A stretch of DNA of 64,000 nt from Halanaerobium kushneri (GCF_900156285.1 NZ_FTNC01000010.1:1-64000); one strand, 5' to 3'; positions 27,015 through 36,401 are shown, counted from the first letter of the stretch. The notes: generated by a model from the letters alone, not told the origin. Translations and numbers: made by a program.

Positions 27015-28265
27015 TTATTCTTCAAGTGCCTGCATCTGCTGCTGTCCTCTTTCAATTACCTCATCTAACGAGATTTGATTGGTCAAATAAGCTGAAGAAA
27101 GTTCTTCTACTATGCTTGATGCCTGTCTAAAATTAGGATGGAAAGGACGTGAAGATATTACACCTGCGTCAGAATATTTCTTTAGATTTGAAGCAAGTCT
27201 GCTTTCTTCAACATTAATTTCCTCCATTATAGAATGTCTGGGGCTTAAAAACCAGGTATTCATTTCAGCTAGTTTAGGTGCATTTTCGACTGAAGTCATA
27301 AATTCTATAAATGTCTTAGCTGCATCAATTTTATCTGATGTATTTGGTATTGCCCATCCCCAGGAAGCTACAAAAGTACTTCTGCTTTCTGGTCCTTTAG
27401 GAGGTAAAGCAACTCCAACTTTATCATCACTGTACCAGTCTTCCTGTGCTTCCTGATAATCAAAGAAGTAAGGCCACATTCTCATCATAGCAACTCTATC
27501 ATTTACAAAGTCATTATTAACCTGGTCAAAGTCCTTATTTAAGGCAGAACTTGGGAAAATTTCATACTCATAGATCATGTCATGAATAAACTTTAAAGCT
27601 TCTCTTAGTTCTGGGCCAAAATCAAAAGGATTTCCCCCAGCCTGCTGGGTTAAATAAGAAACATAAACTCCCAGATAGCCGCCTTTTGCCAGACCATCAG
27701 AGAATGCATACATTTCATCTGTTGTTAACTCTTTCCCTACTTCTATCATTTCTTCCCAACTTTGAGGAACTTCCAGTCCTTTTTCTTCTAAGATATCTTT
27801 ACGGTAGAAGAAATACTGAGTTTCATAGTTATGAGGAATTCTAAAAAGTTCACCCTCATATCTATTCCAGGTATCTACCATCTCTAACATGCCAGGTGTC
27901 CAGTCATCCCAGAATTCTTCGTCATAAATCGGATCAAGATCCACCAACCAGCCTGAGCGTGAAAAGTTAATGGCTGCATCATCTTCTAAATCAATTACAT
28001 CATATGGAGTTTGACCACCAAGAATTGAGCTTGTCATCTGAGAAATAAATTCTGGAGGTGAACCCGGTCTTGTAGTAACTGTTACTTCTATCCCGGTCTT
28101 TTCTGTAAAATTAAGTTCTTCCAGTGCTCTTTTTGTAGGTTCTACAGCCCAACCACCAACACCAACAACTAATTCATCAGCCGCAAAAGTTACCAGATTA
28201 ACCGAGACCAATAAAATAGCTAAAACAACTAAAGTTACTAAAAACTTGCCTTTTCTTTTAAACAT
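27015..28265 (-). CDS. Sugar ABC transporter substrate-binding protein
   Basis: The 416-residue secreted binding protein has a signal peptide ending near VTFAA and then ELVVGVGGWAVEPTKRAL. It belongs to the bacterial extracellular solute-binding family 1 of CUT1 importers. Two adjacent ATGs (28266-28268 and 28263-28265) follow GGAGGG; the second has the better spacing. It is transcribed behind the GH127 gene and feeds the two permeases. The ligand is probably a plant-derived arabinose oligomer, by context only. Confidence 0.88.
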   Translation of the reverse strand: MFKRKGKFLVTLVVLAILLVSVNLVTFAADELVVGVGGWAVEPTKRALEELNFTEKTGIEVTVTTRPGSPPEFISQMTSSILGGQTPYDVIDLEDDAAINFSRSGWLVDLDPIYDEEFWDDWTPGMLEMVDTWNRYEGELFRIPHNYETQYFFYRKDILEEKGLEVPQSWEEMIEVGKELTTDEMYAFSDGLAKGGYLGVYVSYLTQQAGGNPFDFGPELREALKFIHDMIYEYEIFPSSALNKDFDQVNNDFVNDRVAMMRMWPYFFDYQEAQEDWYSDDKVGVALPPKGPESRSTFVASWGWAIPNTSDKIDAAKTFIEFMTSVENAPKLAEMNTWFLSPRHSIMEEINVEESRLASNLKKYSDAGVISSRPFHPNFRQASSIVEELSSAYLTNQISLDEVIERGQQQMQALEE

Positions 28266-28378
28266 CATTACCCTCCTTAAGTTTTTATTACATCAATTAT
28301 CTCAACCCTTAATTCCTGTTATTTATCCCTCCCTCTTTAAATTAATTTGTTTTAGAATTGATAATAATCTTCTAAAAC

Positions 28379-30334
28379 TTATTTATTATATTCTCGTAAC
28401 CAGACCCTCATTTGGCCTGGATCACGGTGATCCCAGAGATAATAAGGAACTGCTTTAAATTTTAATTCCTCATAAACTACTTCTCTTTTTTCTATATATA
28501 ATTTATTTTCCCAGTTAGAATGTTTTTCGGTAAATGCTTTTCCCTCTAAATAATTAAATCCGTCAAGATCAGCGTCATATTTAACTTTAATTTGAGAATC
28601 ACCAGGAATGATAATTTCATCTAGAGAAACATTATTATCTACCTCTTCTAAACAGTAAACTAGAGGACCTCTTATCAAAGCAAAATGATTTCTGTTCTCC
28701 TTGACTGCCGGATGAGATTTTACCCTTTTTACCGGCATTTCAAATACTATTTTTAATTGATCATTATCTTTCCAGTTCCTATCTATAATTAAATAATTAT
28801 TTTTAACTTTTACTCTCTGTTCTCTACCATTCACAAAAACATCAGCTCCATCAGCCCAATCCGGAAAACGAATATTAAGCTTGAAATCAAAACTCGTTTC
28901 CAAACTGATTTTATAATTCATAGTACTGTCCCAGGGATAATTTGAGTTTTGCAGTAAAGTAACTTTATGTCCCATTATTTCAGCATTTAATTTACTGGAA
29001 ATAAATAAATTAACAAATATATTTTTTTCTTTTTGTAAAAAAATATATTTCTGTAATGAAGCAAGTAATCTTGCAATATTTGGAGGACAGCAAGAGACAT
29101 GGAACCAGCCTTTGCGGTGATGATCTCCATCACTGGCCAGTGGATTAACATAAAAGAATTTATCACCACTTAATGCTACACCCGAAAGCAAACCATTATA
29201 CAGAATTCTTTCAATTAAATCTGCAAACTTAGCGTCTTTCTTTAATTTTAGCAGGCGGTGATTCCACATTATACTGCCAACTGCTGCACAGGATTCTGCA
29301 TATGCACTTTTATTTGGAAGATCATAATTTTCTGTAAAGCCTTCAAAATCATGAGTAGAACCGATACCACCAGTAATATACATCTTCTTTTTAGTCATGT
29401 TATGCCATAAATTTTCTAAGGCTTTTAAAAGTGACTTCTCGCCTGTTTCTAAAACAATATCAGTAACCGCAGAATATAAATACATTGCCCGAACTGCATG
29501 TCCTTTAATTTCATTTTGTTCTCTAACCGGCAGATGGTCCTGGGCATAACTTCCATCATATTTATTATTCTCATCTAAAAAAAATTCCTGATAATACTTA
29601 CTCATCGTAAAATTGTCAAAGTTCTCAATATTCTGTTCAAAATTTATTCCAGCTACATTGCTTAGATTTTCAACTTCTTTTTTAAAATAATGCTTCCCTC
29701 TATTATTAATAAAATATTCCGATAGTTTTAAATAATTATCATTTTCTGTTACTCTATATAGTTCTACCAAAGCTAATTCAATTTCTTCGTGTCCAGGAAC
29801 TCCTTTGTGTTCAGATAGTCTAAATTTTGCATCAATTAAATCTGCAAATTTACAGGCTATATCTAATAACTTTCTTTTCCCGGTAGCCCTATAATTAGCT
29901 GCTGCTGCCTGAAATAAGTGGCCTGCACAATATAATTCATGCATCATTCCAAGGTTTGTCCATTTCTTATCGGGTTCTTCTAAAATAAAATAAGTATTTA
30001 GATAGCCATTATCTTCCTGAGCCTCTGCCAAAAGTTCAACTACATCTTCTACCCTTTTAGAAAGTTTTAGATCATTTATATTAGCAAGAGTATAACTCGC
30101 AGCTTCCAGCCATTTATATACATCAGAATCATTAAAAAACATTCCGTAAAAATTACCAGTTTCCAGACCGGCTGCTTTTTTGAAATTTTCTAATCTTCCT
30201 GTCTTTACTAGCTGTTGATATTGATGTTTCAGAGTTACAGTATGATTTTTTTCCAAACGTCGATTCCAAAACTGGTCATCAATTCTTACATCTTTCAGAG
30301 AAACTTCTTTTAATATTTTTTCTTTATTTTTCAT
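28379..30334 (-). CDS. GH127 beta-L-arabinofuranosidase
   Basis: The 651-residue protein matches the GH127 (formerly DUF1680) family in length and motifs. The zinc site of this family is visible: Glu347 and Cys349 in YAESCAAVG, and Cys415-Cys416 in HVSCCPPNIAR; one of these cysteines is the catalytic nucleophile. No signal peptide is present, so it cleaves imported sugars. AAGGAGG precedes ATG 30334. It lies between a LacI gene and ABC uptake genes, with a 20-bp perfect palindrome directly upstream. It would release L-arabinose from beta-arabinofuranosides such as those of plant hydroxyproline-rich glycoproteins. Confidence 0.9.
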   Translation of the reverse strand: MKNKEKILKEVSLKDVRIDDQFWNRRLEKNHTVTLKHQYQQLVKTGRLENFKKAAGLETGNFYGMFFNDSDVYKWLEAASYTLANINDLKLSKRVEDVVELLAEAQEDNGYLNTYFILEEPDKKWTNLGMMHELYCAGHLFQAAAANYRATGKRKLLDIACKFADLIDAKFRLSEHKGVPGHEEIELALVELYRVTENDNYLKLSEYFINNRGKHYFKKEVENLSNVAGINFEQNIENFDNFTMSKYYQEFFLDENNKYDGSYAQDHLPVREQNEIKGHAVRAMYLYSAVTDIVLETGEKSLLKALENLWHNMTKKKMYITGGIGSTHDFEGFTENYDLPNKSAYAESCAAVGSIMWNHRLLKLKKDAKFADLIERILYNGLLSGVALSGDKFFYVNPLASDGDHHRKGWFHVSCCPPNIARLLASLQKYIFLQKEKNIFVNLFISSKLNAEIMGHKVTLLQNSNYPWDSTMNYKISLETSFDFKLNIRFPDWADGADVFVNGREQRVKVKNNYLIIDRNWKDNDQLKIVFEMPVKRVKSHPAVKENRNHFALIRGPLVYCLEEVDNNVSLDEIIIPGDSQIKVKYDADLDGFNYLEGKAFTEKHSNWENKLYIEKREVVYEELKFKAVPYYLWDHRDPGQMRVWLREYNK

Positions 30335-30350
30335 TAATAACCTCCTTAAT

Positions 30351-30370
30351 TTATTTAATCGATTAAATAA
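30351..30370. promoter_or_regulatory. LacI operator upstream of GH127
   Basis: A perfect 20-bp palindrome, TTATTTAATCGATTAAATAA, lies 17 bp before the GH127 start and just downstream of a minus-strand TATAAT (30379-30384). Sixteen of these bases recur at 31453-31468 before the LacI gene. Confidence 0.82.
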
Positions 30371-30400
30371 AGTTTAAAATTATATTTTTGAAATATTAAT

Positions 30401-31441
30401 TTATTTAATTATACCGCTTACTGAATCCCTTTCAATTAAACTACACTCTATTTTGCAGGGATTTTCTTTAATTTTATAGCCATTAATTAAATCTATTAAC
30501 ATTTTAGTTGCTTTTTCTCCCATTTTATTTAAAGGGAGATCTATTGTTGTCAGCTTAGGCTTAAAAAAATGACTAAATTCTCTATTATCAAAGCCAATTA
30601 CTGATAAATCATTAGGAACCTGATATCCCATTGAACTAACACCATCTATTACCCCAACAGCCATTAAATCATTAAAGGCAAAAACTGCTGTAGGAGGATT
30701 TTCACTCTTTAATAATTCCTTGCTTAAATTAAAACCAGTATCATATTCCCAGTTACCTGTTCTAATCAATGCTGGATCTAAATTTAAATTATTATCAATT
30801 AAAGCCTGCTGATAACCCTGCAGCCTTTCGTGAGAAGGCCTGGAATTAATCATACCACTAATTACAGCGATTCGCTTATGACCAAGACTAATTAAGTGAC
30901 TGGTTGCCCTATACGATGCTAATTTATCATTATAATTAACAGAATAAGTATCCTCTTTTGAACTATAACAATAAGTATAAACAACGGGCTTATCAATATT
31001 ATTAATTATACCGCTTACATCTCTTGGATGTTCTCCGATATATATAATCCCATCAATTTGTCTGGTTAATAAAACGTCAATTGTTTCGTTGATTTCTGCA
31101 GAATACTGAGCTGCCTTTTCAAAAGAGTTTCCAATTTTTTTATTTAAGCGCAAATTACTTAAAATAATATGAAAACCATGCTCTTCAACATATCTATTAA
31201 TTCCATCTATAATTTGTGGGGAATTAAAAACAGTCATATCTTCTACTATTACTCCAATAGTATTTGTTTTATTTGTCCGCAAGCTTTTAGCTATATTATT
31301 TCTCTTATAGTTCATTTCATCAACAATTTTGAGTACTTTTTCTCTTGTTGCTTTGCTTATTTGAGCACTATCATTTAAAACATAAGAAACTGTAGCTGTA
31401 GATACACCAGCTTTTTCTGCAATATCTTTTATAGTTGCCAT
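30401..31441 (-). CDS. LacI-family regulator of the GH127 operon
   Basis: The 346-residue regulator has an N-terminal helix-turn-helix (IKDIAEKAGVSTATVSYVLN at 4-23), a hinge with AKSLRTNKT and a periplasmic-binding-like effector core beginning IGVIVEDM. ATG 31441 follows AAGGAG. It is first in the operon with GH127 and the ABC importer, and TTAATCGATTAA operators lie upstream of it and of GH127. It is expected to repress the operon until an arabinose-type sugar is present. Confidence 0.9.
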   Translation of the reverse strand: MATIKDIAEKAGVSTATVSYVLNDSAQISKATREKVLKIVDEMNYKRNNIAKSLRTNKTNTIGVIVEDMTVFNSPQIIDGINRYVEEHGFHIILSNLRLNKKIGNSFEKAAQYSAEINETIDVLLTRQIDGIIYIGEHPRDVSGIINNIDKPVVYTYCYSSKEDTYSVNYNDKLASYRATSHLISLGHKRIAVISGMINSRPSHERLQGYQQALIDNNLNLDPALIRTGNWEYDTGFNLSKELLKSENPPTAVFAFNDLMAVGVIDGVSSMGYQVPNDLSVIGFDNREFSHFFKPKLTTIDLPLNKMGEKATKMLIDLINGYKIKENPCKIECSLIERDSVSGIIK

Positions 31442-31452
31442 TATAATTCTCC

Positions 31453-31468
31453 TTAATCGATTAAATAA
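31453..31468. promoter_or_regulatory. LacI operator upstream of the regulator gene
   Basis: The palindrome TTAATCGATTAA (31453-31464) with the same right flank AATAA as at 30351-30370 lies 12 bp before the LacI start, touching its ribosome binding site. This suggests autoregulation. Confidence 0.75.
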
Positions 31469-31577
31469 GCTCTGTTATATATATTAAAGACAATTTAAAG
31501 AATTCCTTCTTTTTTTTAAAAGAAATTTATTTTTTTGAGAAATTAGAACTTTTTTATATACAAATAACTTTAATATA

Positions 31578-32465
31578 TTATTTTATAAATGTCAAATACT
31601 CATTTTTTATCAAATCTATAAATGCAGACGCAGTGGAATTAAAAATCTGTTTGTTTTTCCAGATAAAAACACAGGAAGAATTTAACTCCGGAGATAATGG
31701 TCTAAAACATATTTTATTACTCTGACCAATTTTAATTGAACTTTCGAGAGCCAGTGCATACCCGAGACCGCTTTCTACCATCGTAAGAGCATTATATATC
31801 AAGTTATAGGTAGCTATAAAATTAAGTTCAGAAAAAGAACCAGCAAAAAAATTAGCCATTTTGTTTTCAATAATAGATCGTCTGCTGATAATTAAATTTT
31901 CATCAATTAAATCTTCAGCTTTGATTACTTTTCTTGCAGCTAAGGGATCATCTTTTAAAAGAAGTATCCCCCACTGCTCTTTTTCTTCTAATTCTATTGA
32001 GTAATATTTTTCTGTATCTACTGGATTAATTAACAGACCAATGTCAAGAAGTCCTTTATCAACTTTTTCCTTAATATCACTTGCATTTCCAGTAAATAAA
32101 TCAAATTTAACTCTTGGATATTTACTGTGAAATTTTTTTATTAACCTGGAAAGCACCTGAGAAGTCATTACTGACTCTCCACTACCTATAGAAACCTGAC
32201 CTGTTACCAGATCAGAAGTGATTTCACTCTCTGTTTTATTTACTAAAGATATTATTTCCTCTGCTCTTTTAACAAGCAATCTTCCAGCTTCTGTTAATTT
32301 GATTTCTCTTTTACCTCTCACAATTAGCTGGGTATCCAATTCTTCTTCAAGCTGCTTTAACTGCCTGCTTAAAGTCGGCTGAGTAATATGCAGAGTTTCT
32401 GCCGCCCGTGTTATATTTCCTTCCCTCACAACTGTTAAAAAATAACGCAGTACTCTTATTTTCAT
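31578..32465 (-). CDS. LysR-family transcriptional regulator
   Basis: The 295-residue protein starts with the LysR helix-turn-helix (VLRYFLTVVREGNITRAAET at 5-24, then ITQPTLSRQLKQLE) and continues with a LysR substrate-binding domain. TGGAGG precedes ATG 32465. It lies downstream of, and on the same strand as, the decayed alcohol dehydrogenase/leuA remnants. LysR genes often sit beside their targets, so it may once have controlled these; its present target is unknown. Confidence 0.88.
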   Translation of the reverse strand: MKIRVLRYFLTVVREGNITRAAETLHITQPTLSRQLKQLEEELDTQLIVRGKREIKLTEAGRLLVKRAEEIISLVNKTESEITSDLVTGQVSIGSGESVMTSQVLSRLIKKFHSKYPRVKFDLFTGNASDIKEKVDKGLLDIGLLINPVDTEKYYSIELEEKEQWGILLLKDDPLAARKVIKAEDLIDENLIISRRSIIENKMANFFAGSFSELNFIATYNLIYNALTMVESGLGYALALESSIKIGQSNKICFRPLSPELNSSCVFIWKNKQIFNSTASAFIDLIKNEYLTFIK

Positions 32466-32541
32466 CTTTTTACCTCCAGACGAAATTATAAGTTTAAAAA
32501 TAGATCATATAAATTTCAATAATAAAAGCAATTTATAATTT

Positions 32542-32694
32542 TTAAGCTGATATCATATTATTTACAGCACTGAAGAGAGCTTTAACAGAAGATGTCATAA
32601 TATCAGTTTCGATTCCACAACCCCAGTAAATACTGTCGTCTTCGGCTGTAATTCCTACATAAGATATAGCTTTTGATTCAGAACCTATTTCCGG
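32542..32694 (-). pseudogene. leuA-like C-terminal remnant (2-isopropylmalate synthase family)
   Basis: This stretch has no start codon but reads open to TAA at 32542-32544 and encodes KAISYVGITAEDDSIYWGCG followed by IETDIMTSSVKALFSAVNNM. The pattern ..IYxGxGI.TDI..SS.KAL.SA.N.. is the end of the leucine-sensing C-terminal domain of LeuA-type synthases. It joins the end of the alcohol dehydrogenase remnant in another frame at about 32690. The rest of the gene is absent, so this looks like a deletion junction. The family call is by recognition of about 45 residues only. Confidence 0.6.
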
Positions 32695-33003
32695 AGCATG
32701 CTGTCTTTAAAATATCCAGTATTTCTTCCTCTGTTAGTTTTTTATAGCCGCCAAGAATAACTGTAGAATTCGCAATCTTAGGCAGCATTTCTTCTGTTGC
32801 TCCAAGTTCTTTTAAATTAAGAACTATACCGCAGTCTCTGGCAAATTCTTCTAAAGCATCAATACCAGCAATAGTAGAACTCCACATCAGATTACTTCTT
32901 GCTTCATAATCTTCAGGATCCTTCACTGCAGCTCTGGCGCTATTAATAATAGAACGGAGTAATCCTTCAAGTTGTTGGGTTTTGATATGTGAAATCAATA
33001 TTC
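32678..33003 (-). pseudogene. Iron-containing alcohol dehydrogenase, decayed remnant
   Basis: ATG 33003, with a GAGGAG site, encodes MNIDFTYQNPTT, the usual N-terminus of butanol-type iron alcohol dehydrogenases, and then stops. In another frame the region continues as QQLEGLLRSIINSARAAV, DYEARSNLMWSSTIAG and, after a second internal loss, LNLKELGATEEMLPKIA and LTEEEILDILKTAC, the family's C-terminus. About 110 codons remain of about 390, and the iron-binding histidine block is missing. The gene lies at the end of the cupin/cyclophilin cluster and was probably once its third enzyme. Confidence 0.78.
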
Positions 33004-33025
33004 ATTTTTCCAACTCCTCATTTTT

Positions 33026-33574
33026 TCATTTTAATTCTTTTTTTATTTGGTATCTTTCTATTTTAATTATACCCGATAAAGAAGCAATATTTTCGCCACC
33101 AGAAACAACCTTACCCAGTTCATATAACCCTGATGCTGAACCGAAATCACCATAGAACATAATTACGTCTCCCCAGGGCGCATAATATCCCAGTGTACCA
33201 TCTTTGGCGTCGGCAGCTGGAGTATCGGATACATCAAGTTTATTCTCTGGATAAAAAATCTTTTCATTATTACTATAATTTTCTACCTCAATAGTCATTG
33301 GGAGCTGTTCATAGAGTGATCTGGCAGCTGTACTTTCATTTAATTTAAATACTATAGTTTTTCCATCTGACTCAACTCGAATACCCATCTTAATCTCTTC
33401 CTCCTCATTAGTTAATGAAACTTCTTTACTTTCTCCACTTAGCTGCTCATCTTTTGTAATTCTCTGCTGAGCATGGACTTTCTGATTAAGACCTACCTCA
33501 GTAAATCCAGCTAATAAAATCACAGCAGCTGCAATTAACAAAAATAGATTTGAATTTCTAAACATTTTTAGCAT
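33026..33574 (-). CDS. Secreted cyclophilin-like protein
   Basis: The 182-residue protein has a signal peptide (about 1-35, ending KVHA) followed by a cyclophilin-like domain of the DUF3830/YP_-type found in anaerobe reductase clusters: MGIRVESDGKTIVFKLNES, AARSLYEQLPMTIEVENYSN in parts, YYAPWGDVIMFYGDFG and YELGKVVSG. These small beta-barrels are related to peptidyl-prolyl isomerases, but proline isomerase activity is not established for them. It lies 28 bp after the cupin gene, so both share the MerR-type promoter at 34130-34160. Confidence 0.78.
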   Translation of the reverse strand: MLKMFRNSNLFLLIAAAVILLAGFTEVGLNQKVHAQQRITKDEQLSGESKEVSLTNEEEEIKMGIRVESDGKTIVFKLNESTAARSLYEQLPMTIEVENYSNNEKIFYPENKLDVSDTPAADAKDGTLGYYAPWGDVIMFYGDFGSASGLYELGKVVSGGENIASLSGIIKIERYQIKKELK

Positions 33575-33601
33575 ATCAAATCACCCACTTTATTATTTTT
33601 C

Positions 33602-34039
33602 TTATTTCAAATTATTATATTCTTCATCACTTACAGGCTCACACCACTCATTGCCTGTATCTTCTCCAGGGACACCAAAAGCAAGATGACTGAACCAGGA
33701 ATCTGCCTTTGCTCCATGCCAGTGTTTCACCCCGGTAGGTATAGTGATTACCATACCTGGTTCAAGACTTACTGGCTCTTCTCCTTCTTCCTGATACCAT
33801 CCACTTCCAGCTGTACAGATTAAAATCTGTTCTCCACCTTTTGTCCCGTGATGGATATGCCAGTTATTTCTACACCCTGGTTCAAAAGTGATATTTGCTA
33901 TAAAAACTGGGTCTTTTCCGTACTCTGTCAGCGGATTTAAAAAAGACTCCCCGATAAAATACTCAGCAAACATTGAATTTTCCTGACCTTTGCCAAAAGT
34001 ATTTTCTTTATTAAATTCTTCTTCATTCATAATTTTCAT
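33602..34039 (-). CDS. Cupin-domain protein
   Basis: The 145-residue protein is a single small cupin. Motif 1 is HIHHGTKGGEQILICTAG in residues about 62-79, and motif 2 is PTGVKHWHGA near 106, giving four histidines and a glutamate for metal binding. AGGAGG lies upstream of ATG 34039. It resembles the cupins found next to carboxymuconolactone decarboxylase and aldo/keto reductase genes. It is the first gene after a MerR-type promoter. Its reaction is not known. Confidence 0.85.
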   Translation of the reverse strand: MKIMNEEEFNKENTFGKGQENSMFAEYFIGESFLNPLTEYGKDPVFIANITFEPGCRNNWHIHHGTKGGEQILICTAGSGWYQEEGEEPVSLEPGMVITIPTGVKHWHGAKADSWFSHLAFGVPGEDTGNEWCEPVSDEEYNNLK

Positions 34040-34129
34040 AATTAAATTTATCCTCCTTTAAATACTTACCTTTTTCTAATATCGTTAATATTTAGATCCA
34101 AAACTTCTACTTGACCTGTCTATAAAATA

Positions 34130-34160
34130 ATCATATCACCTGGAGTTAACTTCATGTCAA
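34130..34160 (-). promoter_or_regulatory. MerR-type promoter of the cupin-cyclophilin genes
   Basis: The minus strand has a perfect TTGACA (34155-34160), a 19-bp spacer with the dyad GAAGTTAACTCCAGG and TATGAT (34130-34135). It lies in the gap after the aldo/keto reductase stop at 34167. Confidence 0.85.
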
Positions 34161-34166
34161 TTATTT

Positions 34167-35084
34167 TTAACGGAAGATAGAAGCAATTCTTTGAAAAATA
34201 TATGAAATAATTGATTTCAAATTAAATCCTCCACCATAAACAGGCATTATACTGGCAGCACCATAATCTTCAATTTCTTTCAGATTTTTTAAAATTTCCA
34301 TATCTTCTTTAGAAATAATAAAATCAACTTCTGAGTTATTTTTAATATGCTCCGGATTTTCACTTTTTGGCAGAGGCAGAAGTCCTAGCTGAAGGTCATA
34401 ACGAATACATAACTGTGGTACTGAAACACCATATTTTTCTGCCATTTCTACTATTTTTTCATTTTTAAATAATTCGCCGTGTCCAATTGGCGAATAAGCC
34501 TCTACAAGTATATCTTTATTCTGTGTATATTCGATCAGTTCTTCTGGTGTATTGCTTATATGGGCCAGTATCTGATTTACCATCGGTTTAACTGAACAGT
34601 TCTCAATAATGTTATCAATATCTGTTTTGTTAAAATTTGAAAGCCCAATTGCTCTTAACTTTCCATTCTTATATGCATCTTCAAGAGCTCTCCATGCTTC
34701 CCGATTTCCTTCCAGATAACGATCATCACCACCAAATTTTGACCACGGTTGAGGACTATGAATTATCATTAGGTCAATGTAATCCAATTTCATTTTTTTC
34801 AATGACTCATCAATTGAAGATACTGCCTCTTGATATGACTTTATACCTGCATCAAGTTTTGTAGTCACAAAAATTTCTTCTCTTTTAACTCCACAGTTTC
34901 TAATTCCTTCGCCAACTCCACTTTCATTACGATATGCCTGAGCTGTATCAATATGACGATAACCAATTTTCACAGCTTCTTTAACTACCCCTGCTGCATC
35001 TTTATTGCTGATAAACCAGGTCCCAAGTCCTAATTTAGGAATTTCAACTCCATTAGAAAGAGTATAGTTCTCATCTAAAACCAT
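34167..35084 (-). CDS. Aldo/keto reductase (paralogue 1)
   Basis: The start is ATG 35084, eight bases after AAAGGAG, giving 305 residues. It is an AKR5-type (2,5-diketogluconate/methylglyoxal reductase-like) enzyme with LGLGTWF, the tetrad residues in HIDTAQAYRNE and TTKLD, and DLMIIHSP. It is closely related to 41451-42314, including the N-terminus ENYTLSNGVEIPKLGLG. Its C-terminus is extended beyond PVYGG by about 20 residues ending SYIFQRIASIFR, absent from the paralogue, perhaps after loss of the original stop. It follows the esterase gene behind a MerR-type promoter. Confidence 0.88.
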   Translation of the reverse strand: MVLDENYTLSNGVEIPKLGLGTWFISNKDAAGVVKEAVKIGYRHIDTAQAYRNESGVGEGIRNCGVKREEIFVTTKLDAGIKSYQEAVSSIDESLKKMKLDYIDLMIIHSPQPWSKFGGDDRYLEGNREAWRALEDAYKNGKLRAIGLSNFNKTDIDNIIENCSVKPMVNQILAHISNTPEELIEYTQNKDILVEAYSPIGHGELFKNEKIVEMAEKYGVSVPQLCIRYDLQLGLLPLPKSENPEHIKNNSEVDFIISKEDMEILKNLKEIEDYGAASIMPVYGGGFNLKSIISYIFQRIASIFR

Positions 35085-35167
35085 AAATATTCTCTCCTTT
35101 CTCCATTCTAAAGACAAATGGAATCAGAGAATAGATATACACCCTGCTCCCATTTATCATAGATATC

Positions 35168-36190
35168 TTAGATATTACCTTTAAAGAATGTTTCCAGTTT
35201 ATCAAATGGTATTACATCTATTCTGTCATATAGATCTACATGATTTGCTCCTGGAACTACATATAATTCTTTTGGCTCTGCAGCCTGTTCATAAACACTT
35301 TCACTGAAATAATTTGAATGTGCATTTTCACCTATAACAAATAATATTGGTCGCGGTGAAATATCGTCAACATAACTTAATAGTGGAAAATTCATAAATG
35401 CCATCTGACTCACTTTAGTAAAGGCTCCGATTGAATTTGGATGAAATCCACGTTCAGTTGCATAATAATCAAAGAACTCTGCTGCCACAGGATTGAGTCC
35501 TTCTGGAACTTCAGGTACGGGCTCATTAGGGAATTGACCACTCAATTCTGCCCCTCCACTCTCAAAATCTTCCCAGCGCTGCTGTGAAAATTCTGCCAGA
35601 GTTTGATCTCTTCTTTCTTCAGTCATTGTTTCTCCCAGTCCATCACGAATATATCTGCTTATATCATACATACTAGCTGTTGCTACAGCTTTAATTCTTT
35701 TATCAACCTGAGCTGCAGTTAGAGCAAAACCACCACTGCCGCAAATACCAACAGCACCTATTCTTTCTCTATCAACATAAGGAACTGTTCCTAAAAAGTC
35801 TACTCCAGCACTGAAGTCTTCTACAAAGAAATCAGGAGATGAAGTATGTCTTGGTTCCCCACCGCTCTCACCATTAAAAGATGGGTCAAATGCCAGTACT
35901 ACAAATCCTCGCTGTGCCAGCTGATTTGCATAGACTCCAGGACCCTGTTCTTTAACTCCTCCATATGGAGGTCCAATAACTAAAGCCGGATGATCTTCAG
36001 ACATATCTAAGTCCTTTGATCGGTATAAATCTGCAGCAATTGTAATATTATATCTGTTCTTATAATTTACACTTGTCCTGGTTACCTGGTCACTTAACTC
36101 AAATGTGTAATAATCTGTTGAATCTGCAAAAGCATTCCCAGCAAAAATCAATAACAGCGCCATAACCATCAAAACAATAGTTTTTTTCAT
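35168..36190 (-). CDS. Secreted alpha/beta hydrolase (dienelactone hydrolase/esterase-like)
   Basis: The 340-residue protein has a signal peptide of about 22 residues (ending NAFA) and an alpha/beta hydrolase fold. The nucleophile elbow is GICGSGG at about residue 148, with Cys before Gly-Ser; the oxyanion region is GPPYGGVKEQG; the acid and His are probably in ISPRPILFVIGE and GANHVDLYD. It is first behind the MerR-type promoter at 36257-36287, with an aldo/keto reductase 84 bp downstream. It may cleave esters or lactones outside the cytoplasm; the substrate is unknown. Confidence 0.85.
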   Translation of the reverse strand: MKKTIVLMVMALLLIFAGNAFADSTDYYTFELSDQVTRTSVNYKNRYNITIAADLYRSKDLDMSEDHPALVIGPPYGGVKEQGPGVYANQLAQRGFVVLAFDPSFNGESGGEPRHTSSPDFFVEDFSAGVDFLGTVPYVDRERIGAVGICGSGGFALTAAQVDKRIKAVATASMYDISRYIRDGLGETMTEERRDQTLAEFSQQRWEDFESGGAELSGQFPNEPVPEVPEGLNPVAAEFFDYYATERGFHPNSIGAFTKVSQMAFMNFPLLSYVDDISPRPILFVIGENAHSNYFSESVYEQAAEPKELYVVPGANHVDLYDRIDVIPFDKLETFFKGNI

Positions 36191-36256
36191 CTTTTACACC
36201 TTCCTTTTCTTATTTAATTATTTTAAAAACCTTTAAATATCGAAGTTCTTAAATTT

Positions 36257-36287
36257 ACTATACCACTTTAAGTTAACTCTAAGTCAA
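36257..36287 (-). promoter_or_regulatory. MerR-type promoter of the hydrolase-aldo/keto reductase genes
   Basis: The minus strand has TTGACT (36282-36287), a 19-bp spacer containing TAGAGTTAACTTAAAG and TATAGT (36257-36262), 67 bp before ATG 36190. Confidence 0.85.
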
Positions 36288-36401
36288 ATACATTTTGTTA
36301 TTTTTTAATATTTATTCCTAATAATCTGACCTCTTATCATTTTGAGCACATACTTAGTTTATTATATATCTTAACTTAGTGTACTATAAATTTTGAGAAT
36401 T

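Noticed and set aside
28246-28458. A 70-codon plus-strand frame spanning the gap before the binding-protein gene
   Set aside because: It overlaps the ends of two real genes on the other strand and shows no protein-like composition.
28987-29169. A 60-codon minus-strand frame inside the GH127 gene
   Set aside because: It is an out-of-frame shadow of a well-supported enzyme and has no ribosome binding site.
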